NCBI GenBank assembly: GCA_025602905.1 | Contig: JAHLKI010000054.1 | Span: 21,311 to 85,310 of the forward strand | Source: Phlyctochytrium arcticum | Lineage: Eukaryota > Chytridiomycota > Chytridiomycetes > Chytridiales > Chytridiaceae | Direction of reading: 5' to 3' | DNA: 64,000 nt | In this document: piece by piece, positions 57,153 through 64,000 of the stretch | Position numbering within the stretch: position 1 is the first letter of the stretch | Layout: each line of letters starts with the position of its first letter | The notes under the pieces: generated by a model | Told to the model about the DNA's origin: nothing | Databases searched by the model: none | Seen by the model: the letters and a program-made list of their open reading frames with translations, nothing else | Translations under genes and position numbers: made by a program

Positions 57153-57749
57153 CACTGAATAAACTGAGCGTATACTTTGTCACATTTCCCCGAGTATTGC
57201 GATAACCAAGTACAGTCCACTTCGTGCACATAGATGGAAAGTTCCAAACAACACCTAGCCGCCTGCTAGATTGAAAGGATAGCCAACGCACACCCGCGTG
57301 CAGTGGTCTGATTAAAACTTATAGAAGACAAAGATGGAAAGACAGGCAACGATATCTTATAACTCGTACAAAAGTCACAAGCAGAGAAGGAAATTTATTA
57401 AATGGTAGTTGACAGCTCATCAGACCCCAGGCTTGCAGTGGAGAGTTGAATAGTTTTACTCAAACAAATATCGAATGAACTACAACGATATTTAGCGGCC
57501 TGTTAAGTTCATTCGGGGGCGAATATATGCCACTCGCGCAAGGGAGAGATCAAAAGTTATATATAAGCAGAGGTGTCAAGAAACAACATGATAGTTGTTT
57601 GCTTGTAATTCAATATCTTTCTCAAGACATACATATCGCTTCTTGATTCTGCTGCAAACTCAAAGTACCCATACTTGTCCTCGTAATCTCTCAGCACTGT
57701 TGGTTTGTCGCATCGCAACGAGCCCCAGGATAATTACAGGCCAAAACCA

Positions 57750-57868
57750 ACCCGGACAAAATCCTTAACTAAATCACGCACAGTCACCGTGCCAGAGCCG
57801 TTCCTTGACTACGCCTTAAAAGGCCCTGTTTTTGATGACTCAAAACCTAACTCATTCCGTTGCTTTCC
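57750..57868. repeat. Dispersed ~100-bp repeat, copy 2
   Basis: Matches 56438-56535, with ~18 extra bases (around GTCACCGTGCCAGAGCC). It lies 340 bases upstream of the MULE-like frame, so it could be element sequence. Confidence 0.75.
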
Positions 57869-58207
57869 GATGGACCCGCTATTTTCCGCTTTCAAAGTGA
57901 GGCCTTCTCCGGACCAGAGAGCGTCTCGGGCGACGATGGTTTTTTTGGTTCCAGCCGCCATTGGGATACGAGGTGGGTGGCTGGTAGAACAATTTACGGA
58001 CTGATTCTTTCGCGACCTCAAGCGCCGACTTTGTGAGTTTTGAGGACACCACGATTCTGAACTCGATCCAACTAGTTGCCTCAGTGAAATCAATAAACCA
58101 GTACGCGTGCCAAACAGCCCATACTCCAGATTTTTTACTCAAGGTGTGTTCGCCTCGCCAGTGTCTGACCACCTTTACATATACTGATCTCTAGCATATT
58201 CTCAAAC

Positions 58208-59386
58208 ATGACGATCTCTGACGTGGCTCAGCTTCGGAAGCGCTTGTATCAACCCCAGCAGCCATTCGTTTTGACCACGGCCGAGTATAAAGAACAGTGG
58301 AAGCTCGGCAACAACTTCTGGGTGAGGGATGCCCGCAACCGGTCTTCGAAACGCACCACCCCGAACCTCTGGACCAGCTCCTACACTTGCCGGATGCACA
58401 TGGCCCGTGCTAAGTACTCCTCCAAGCCTCGGAAGGAGAAGGATTCTGTTCCCATCGATCGGCGTATCACCTCTGGCTACATTCCTGTCGAATGTAAAAT
58501 TAAATTACAAGTAATTGAAGACCTTGACCTTGATCAAGTCACTATTCAGATTCATCCCAAGTTCCGAAAAGAGCATACTTATCATGAGATGGGGGATGTG
58601 GACGACAGGAAACGATGCATTGAGGCCCAGCTCTTGATTGATAACGAGGCTGCAAAGCCTTATCTTTCGCAAACCATTGCCCAACATCTACCTGAGCTTG
58701 TGGCCAAAGAGCATTCGCCATCACACCTTGCCGACTTGGGGTCGTCCCTTATTACCTCCAAAGCCGTGTGGAATGCGAAGCGGAAGAACCCGGACTTCAT
58801 GACCAATCCGGAGCCTACAGTGCTTACCCCCGATATCCCTCAAGCCGCCGACAATTTGGAAGCGGAAGGGTTTATCGTGAAGCGTTTCTTGGCCGCTTCC
58901 AGAAGCAACGGTGATGCAACCGAAGGATTTGCGTTTGCCAGGCAAGCAGAGCTGGAAATTCTGCAGGATTGTAGTCACCTTGTATTATTAGATTCCACAC
59001 ACAAAACCAATCGATGGGACTGGAGACTGTTCACCTGTATGGTTCGGGACAAGTTCGGTTCGTGGATTCCCGCTGGACAGTTTTTTCTTGAGCGAGAAAA
59101 TGGTAAATCAGTTGTGGCTTGTTTATCAGCATTGCGGACTATGATTTTGGAGTGCATCGGCAAAGCGTGGATCCCAAGCAATATACTGATTGATCAATCT
59201 CATGTGGAGCGCCTTGGCATTTGTGATAGTGCACCCCCATCTTGTGGTCTTACCACAAGATGGGGGTGCACTATCACAGGGGTGAGATTTGGGGGTGGGG
59301 GTAGGAATACCCTCCTATGTGGTATACCCCCGGGACTGTGTAATCCTACCCCAGCATTACACCCTACACCACATTACACCGCATAA
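58208..59386 (+). pseudogene. MULE-type transposase, C-terminally truncated
   Basis: 392 codons open from ATG 58208. The central part is a MULE transposase core: HLVLLDSTHKTNRWDWRLF (about 255-273) with the first catalytic Asp, KFGSWIPAGQFFLERENG, then SNILIDQSHVERLG (about 322-335) with the second Asp. The frame then enters a perfect hairpin at 59222 and low-complexity sequence that is not transposase. The third acidic residue and the C-terminal zinc-knuckle/SWIM part are missing. The N-terminal 250 residues have DNA-binding-like basic patches but no motif I can name. Such transposases move Mutator-like DNA elements by DDE chemistry; this copy should be inactive. The ATG is an assumption; homology could start later. 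Confidence 0.7.
59222..59278. repeat. Perfect hairpin, 26-bp arms, 5-base loop
   Basis: Left arm 59222-59247 (begins TGTGATAGTGCACCCCC), loop TCTTA, right arm 59253-59278, with no mismatch. It sits exactly where the transposase homology ends. A further imperfect inverted pair (AATCCT...CCAGCATTA / TAATGCTGG...AGGATT) follows at about 59344-59427. Confidence 0.95.
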
Positions 59387-59649
59387 CACAGGATAATGCT
59401 GGTTTACACAGGATTAAAATAATCCTCTACATAATCCAACAATCGAGTCAACACTCCTAAACCGAATCATCTCGCTCCATTTATTCATCGAGTGCCGCCC
59501 CTGCCTCCGGCACCAAGGGAATTCTAATTTTAAAAGTATGTTCTCGCTTCATATATTCACATACTACTATATTAGTATACTACTATCCTACTATCCCACT
59601 ATCCTACAGTGTTCTCTTCAGGACCAAGATCATCAAGAGTATCAAGATG

Positions 59650-60180
59650 TGCAGGATCATCAGTTTTACCCCCTTCTTCAAAACTCACAAATTTTTGTAG
59701 ATTTTATGGACTTGGCCAAAATTGCCCAAATTTCACCAAAGTTTGGATATAGTACCAAACTTCCCACATTTCCTCCTTATGCACTCTCCATCATTCATTC
59801 TCGGTTTTTCTGGATTCTTTACCTCTACTGTATGTGTAGAAGCAAACTACCAAATTATCTGTTGAATGATGAATTTCATCGAGTTCGTGGATGTGCAAAT
59901 CTGACATTAGGTATAGACAATGCCGCTTTTGCACATCCACGAACTCGATGTTGCGTTGATGGGAAATGGATGATAAATGAACAGACGCCCCACAGCACCT
60001 CTCCAAGACAGTATAACTTTAGATGCCATTTTTTCATGTAGAGCGCATTCTTCGAATATAACTGTGTCCAAAAACATTCACAACTTTTTCGGCAGGGGGC
60101 AAGTTTGATACTCCCAACAATCTTGATGATCTTGCCCTTGAAAGCAGGGGGGTATTATCATTGATCTCTAGATTATCAAG
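59650..60180. repeat. ~520-bp tandem repeat, unit A
   Basis: Shares ordered blocks with 60181-60705: CATCAxTTTTACCCC, the CATTCATTCTCGG block, GAATTTCATCGAGTT, CGCCCCACAGCACCTCT, CATGTAGAGCGC, CCAAAACATTCACA and CTTGCCCTTGAAAGCAGGGG. The period is 505-533 bases. It includes the hairpin at 59877-59950. Confidence 0.85.
59877..59950. repeat. Perfect hairpin, 23-bp arms
   Basis: Left arm 59877-59899 (CATCGAGTTCGTGGATGTGC and 3 more bases) and right arm 59928-59950 are exact reverse complements around a 28-base loop. Confidence 0.95.
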
Positions 60181-60705
60181 ACTTTTTAGATCATCAATTT
60201 TACCCCCTCCCTCAAATGTCCCACATTTTCCAGAAATGTACCAAACTTCAGATATTGTTCCAAACTTCCCACATTTCCCCCTTATGCGCTCTTCATCATT
60301 CATTCTCGGGTTTTCTGGATATTTTATCTCTACAGTGTGTGTAGAAGCAAAATATCACAGTATCTGTTGAATGCAGAATTTCATCGAGTTCATGGATGTG
60401 CAAAACTAACATTAGGATACGACAATACCGCTTTTGCATATCCATGAAGTCGATGTTGCCTTGATAGGAATGGATGAGAAGTGAAAAGACGCCCCACAGC
60501 ACCTCTACATTCCTATATAATTCCAGAAGCCATTCTTTTCATGTAGAGCGCTTTCTTGGAACTCAATGCAAATTTGCTGAATATAATTTTGTGCCAAAAC
60601 ATTCACAGATTTCAAGAAGGGGGCAATATGAATACTCCTGACAATCTTGGTGATCTTGCCCTTGAAAGCAGGGGGGTATTATCATTGATCTCCAGATTAG
60701 GATAA
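60181..60705. repeat. ~520-bp tandem repeat, unit B
   Basis: A diverged copy of unit A. Its version of the internal hairpin (about 60382-60453) has mismatches, so only unit A keeps perfect arms. Confidence 0.85.
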
Positions 60706-60825
60706 AACACCCTTTTGACATACACACTCTACATACTTCACTTCATCCCGCTCCATCACCTTTCTTTACCAACACCTGGTTGCCATAGTGTCCTGTCCAC
60801 TCTCAAGGTCGTTTCAAGTATATCA

Positions 60826-60900
60826 AAAAAGAGGAAAGTTCTCACAATCTCACCATACCCTTTATAGGAGTGGTGAGATTGTGAGAACTTTCCTCTTTTT
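60826..60900. repeat. Perfect hairpin, 30-bp arms, 15-base loop
   Basis: Left arm 60826-60855 (AAAAAGAGGAAAGTTCTCAC and 10 more bases) and right arm 60871-60900 pair without mismatch. It lies about 210 bases upstream of the first ATG of the primase-helicase region. Confidence 0.95.
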
Positions 60901-61109
60901 CTGCCCTTATTGAATTGATGCTGCGGTGATGTGCTGCGGTCGATATCGGCACTATGGCGCACCCTGTTTTATCGATGTCTTTTTTGTCTAAAAACATCGC
61001 ATTTTCTTCCATATTCATCGCCCATATGTTTTGGAGGTATTCCCTTATTTAAACAGACGCATCCCACATTTTTTCTTAGAAACTAAAGATAGGAAAATTA
61101 CCTGTATAA

Positions 61110-64000
61110 ATGTCAACTAATACTTTTCGGCATGTTGTGTCCTGGAAACTTAACTGGGTGGGAAATAACAGTGTTAACAAATCAGGAGCACAAGATTATA
61201 TACTGCAACAACTGACACCTTTGAAACATATCCAGTTCTTTCATTAACTGAACGACAAGGCAGGTTATGGGCTGCTTTGACAAAGAATCAACTTTGTGAA
61301 CTTCTTAGGTGGAAAGCCGGTGTATATGAGATACTTGTTGCTGATAGAAAGCGTAAAATTTACTTTGATGTCGATAAATCAAATGTTGAGTTGCAGGATA
61401 TCAAAAATGTGATTTTGACAACATTCCCCAATGCTCGAATGCAAATTTCAGGACGAAATGGATCCTGGCATATCATCCTTTCAAACTATTATGCTGATGA
61501 TCTTGAAGCAATGGCGCCAGTTGTCCTATTTGTTCAGCAACATAAAGAACTAGGTTTTGATCCTAGTGTATATACTAAAAACCGGAATTTTAAGTGTATT
61601 AATCAAGCAAAGCCGAATCAACCAATTCAAGCATTTATCGAAGGCGATAAGGAGTTTTCAAAGCACCTCATCATGCATGATTTCGATTATGACTCTGTGA
61701 ATATTGCCGACATGGAGTTTCCTCACTTACCAACACCATCCATCAAACAAAAAAATGGGACACCTGTTGGCAAATTGGATCTTCTGGCTATACCACAACA
61801 AACTCTTCCTGGTCCCGAGAACTTTGCTAGGTTAACCGCCACTCCCCTTGATAAACTCGCAATGATTCCTTGTCCAAAGCGACAGAGCAAAGATGCTTTG
61901 CAACATGATGTCATGTGGCGAATTTTAGTATGGTGTTATCGGATTGGACTTACATTTGAAGACTATTGGGCATGGGCTAGACAACGTGAACCGGGTGTCC
62001 TTTTCTACAAAAAGTATCAAAGCGCTTGGCAACAATGCTCGAAGTATCATGTCTCACCTTCCTTTGTAGATAAACTGTTAATTCGATTTTATCCAACCAT
62101 TCAAGAGTCAAAAGTGACTCAAAATCTGCGCCAGCATTTTATATTACCCGAGGAAGTTGTTCTGCCCGGAATTAATGGAGGGTTCTATAATTGGAGGGAC
62201 ATTTCGCCTCCCAAAATGTCACCTAGCGATAAAAAGGGTAATGGGAAACAAAGAAGGCTCGATGAAATGATGCTGCTACTAGAGACCACGCTTCCTAAAA
62301 AGTTTACCATTCTTACAGGTCCAATGGGCTCTGGCAAAACCGAAGCCCTTATTAATTACTTGAAACTTTATGGAAAAGGGAAGCGGGTGCTATGGCTCAC
62401 CCCACGAATTACATTATCAGCCAATACTCAAAAACGCCTTGAAGAAGTCGGCATTCACTTTGTTAATTATAAAACTATCGACAAAAAGCAGAAAAATGAA
62501 GGATATCTTGACACACAACAATATGTCATTTGTTCTATTCAATCACTTCATTACTTGAGTACGCCCTTCGACATTGTGATTGCTGATGAGATTGAAACAA
62601 TTCTTAGTACTTTTGGTGGAGGTGCGACAACACATAGGAACATTGGTATGAATTGGATCGCATTGGGAAATATTATTGAAAAAGCCAACAAAGTTATCGT
62701 TATGGATGCTTTGACAACGAAAACCACATTGAATTTGATAAAAGGATTCATTCGAAAATCATCCACGGCAATTAATGAACATTTAGAAGTTCTCAATACT
62801 AGTAAACCACCCTCGCCAAGAACCTTTAAAATTCTAACAAGTAGCAAAAAAGCGCCTCCTCCATTTTCTGCTTGGATGACATTGATTTATCAAGCGCTTC
62901 AAGTGGGTAAGAAATTATACATATTCACGCCCTTTAAACGTGGAGAACATGGTGTTGATGCCGTTGCTCAACTATTGATCAAGGCTTTTAAATGGACCGA
63001 AGGTCACGAAATCAGAACGTATTATGCTGAAAAGGAACAAGAAAAACGTGAATTGTGTGATGCAAATTCTATCTGGGGTAATCCTGAGGTACGATGCATC
63101 GATACAAATAGCGCTATCTCGGTTGGCGTCAATTTTGATTTAAAGGATGTATTTGATCAGATTTTCTGCTTGTATTCGCCCGTTCTACCTTCTCGGGATT
63201 TTATTCAATCACTTTTTCGAATTCGTCATCCAAGAAACACCAATATGATTACTTGTTTGCACTCTTATGAAGGTACGGGTTGTATGGCTTTAAATAACTA
63301 CCCAAAGTGCCCTATTTTTCACCAATTGTTAAAGGATCTGGAAGTGGTGCGATTGGCTGGATTAAATAACAAGAAACTGAAAACACTCGGCTTATTTTGT
63401 GAACTTGCTAATCTTGATCTAGATCCTCTTGATCGAGGAGAAGTCATTTCGGCAAATCAGAAATTCATCAATGATCTCATGATAGATCTCGATTGCACTT
63501 TTGACTATAATCGAATTGCAGATATATCTGAAGAAACCTTTGACCATCATCTTAAATGCATATATGGTAATCGTGGAGATCTTGATATGCGACTGCAAGT
63601 TGACAAACATATCTTTAAAAAAAAGTTCATACCGACAGCAGATAGTGCCGAATTAAGATTAATATGGAAGCGTGCCCCCCATATTGTTGATCCAGTTCAG
63701 AAGTTGGTGCTTGGTGAAGAACTATATGATGGAGGATACTCGAATCCCACAGACCATTTTGTCAATCATATTCTTCTCGAAAATGGCGTTGACATGCATG
63801 ACAACACGAGAACATTCAGTTTACCTGATAACATGACTACTTCCCTTTCCCCTGATGCTATTAAAAAGAAAATTATTTTCGACTCACGTATACAAGACTA
63901 CAATTCAGGACTTGTTGCTGCCGTCCTTAATGCGTTCTTTGGTATGCATCTTTATGTAAGAAAACAAGTCCAACATTCAAAGTTTCGCGAGTACAAATAT
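61110..64000 (+). CDS. AEP-like primase fused to SF2 (origin-binding-protein type) helicase, 3' partial, N-terminal frameshift
   Basis: From 61178 the frame has no stop to the window end; 926 codons run from GAA 61223. The primase-like part has KIYFDVDKS (about 61352, hhhDxD motif), GRNGSWHIIL (about 61459, sxH motif) and DPSVYTKNRNFKCIN (about 61559), in the order seen in archaeo-eukaryotic primases. The helicase has Walker A TGPMGSGKTEAL (about 62318), Ia-like RVLWLTPRITLSANTQ, Walker B FDIVIADEIETIL (about 62567), a TNSAISVGVNFD segment and QSLFRIRHPRN (about 63205, arginine motif). This order matches SF2 helicases of the herpes origin-binding-protein family, common in eukaryotic selfish elements. 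An ATG at 61110 starts FRHVVSWKLNWVGNN in another frame; the frame shifts at about 61215-61223, by indel or unseen intron. At least 300 residues follow the helicase. Role inferred: initiating replication of the element. Confidence 0.75.

Larger units (their letters stand above)
56282..58207. other. Repeat-bearing intergenic region, no gene
   Basis: This contains a purine-rich AAGGACAAAGAC tract (56565-56700), two copies of a GC-rich hairpin repeat (57026-57152), and two copies of a ~100-bp segment (56438-56535 and 57750-57868). It marks the start of the accessory end of the window. Confidence 0.6.
59387..61109. other. Non-coding left arm of the putative element
   Basis: Only repeats and hairpins are supported here. 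Short open frames cross the hairpins and are probably chance. The composition is AT-rich with C/T tracts at 59560-59620. Confidence 0.5.
59220..64000. mobile_element. Putative primase-helicase mobile element (left part; right end outside window)
   Basis: The region is visibly AT-richer than the neighbouring genes and lacks host-type introns. It holds three long perfect hairpins, a ~520-bp tandem duplication and a primase-helicase frame. The left boundary is placed at the 59222 hairpin, where the MULE homology stops; this is inference, and no target-site duplication can be tested without the right end. A replicating element, or a remnant of a large DNA virus or plasmid-like replicon, would both explain the content. 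No capsid, polymerase B, integrase or terminase is seen inside the window. Confidence 0.5.

Noticed and set aside
59538..60041. 167-codon plus frame in the element
   Set aside because: It runs through the perfect hairpin and the tandem unit, and the matching frame is broken in unit B.
61110..64000. Integrated herpesvirus-like genome
   Set aside because: Only a primase-helicase is present; no capsid, terminase, polymerase or glycoprotein genes are visible, and related helicases are widespread in fungal selfish elements.
1..64000. tRNA, rRNA and CRISPR arrays
   Set aside because: No T-loop/acceptor pairs, rRNA core sequences or regularly spaced direct repeats of CRISPR type were recognised by eye; a covariance-model scan would be needed to exclude tRNAs.

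Overview
The window reads as nuclear DNA of a fungus, probably an early-diverging one. Genes carry many short introns (mostly 53-75 nt) with GTAAGT/GTATGT-type donors. The gene set is fungal: a Pff1/ERMP1-type vacuolar protease, glycogenin, a WSC-domain wall protein and an Rds1-like ferritin-domain protein. A large TmcB-like multi-membrane protein and a DPP8/9-type peptidase point towards a chytrid-like lineage; that placement is inference. No tRNA, rRNA or CRISPR array was recognised.

Layout. 1-8 kb: 3' end of an ERMP1/Pff1-like protease (+), a complete 7-exon DPP8/9-like peptidase (-), and a PASK-like CAMK protein kinase (-). 8-12 kb: no convincing gene; palindromic CTCGAG-containing motifs cluster here. 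12-18 kb: an unrecognised multi-exon gene with an in-frame TGA (-), a small basic coiled-coil protein (-), and a 4-exon glycogenin (-). The unrecognised gene and glycogenin share a duplicated ~1 kb terminal intron plus 3' region. 20-31 kb: a vasculin-like protein (+), a C2H2 zinc-finger/polyglutamine regulator (+), and a secreted ferritin-like protein with a hexapeptide repeat tail (+). 31-41 kb: an 18-exon TmcB-like membrane protein (-) and a 6-exon FCP1-like phosphatase (-). 42-51 kb: one 2,878-residue WSC-domain membrane protein whose cytosolic tail holds about eleven ~60-residue helical repeats (+). 51-56 kb: a family of F-box/LRR genes, one apparently usable and the others broken.

57-64 kb is accessory, repeat-rich DNA. 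A MULE-type transposase is cut off before its last catalytic residue at a perfect 26-bp hairpin. AT-richer DNA follows, with two more perfect long hairpins, a ~520-bp tandem duplication, and a reading frame of at least 926 codons that runs off the window. That frame encodes an archaeo-eukaryotic-primase-like domain fused to an SF2 helicase of the origin-binding-protein type. The hairpin array plus primase-helicase looks like part of a self-replicating mobile element and is the most interesting part of the window.

Exon boundaries were read by eye from splice consensus and frame continuity. For the peptidase, kinase, glycogenin, ferritin, TmcB-like, FCP1-like and F-box copy-1 genes the exon sums are exact multiples of three with no internal stop.
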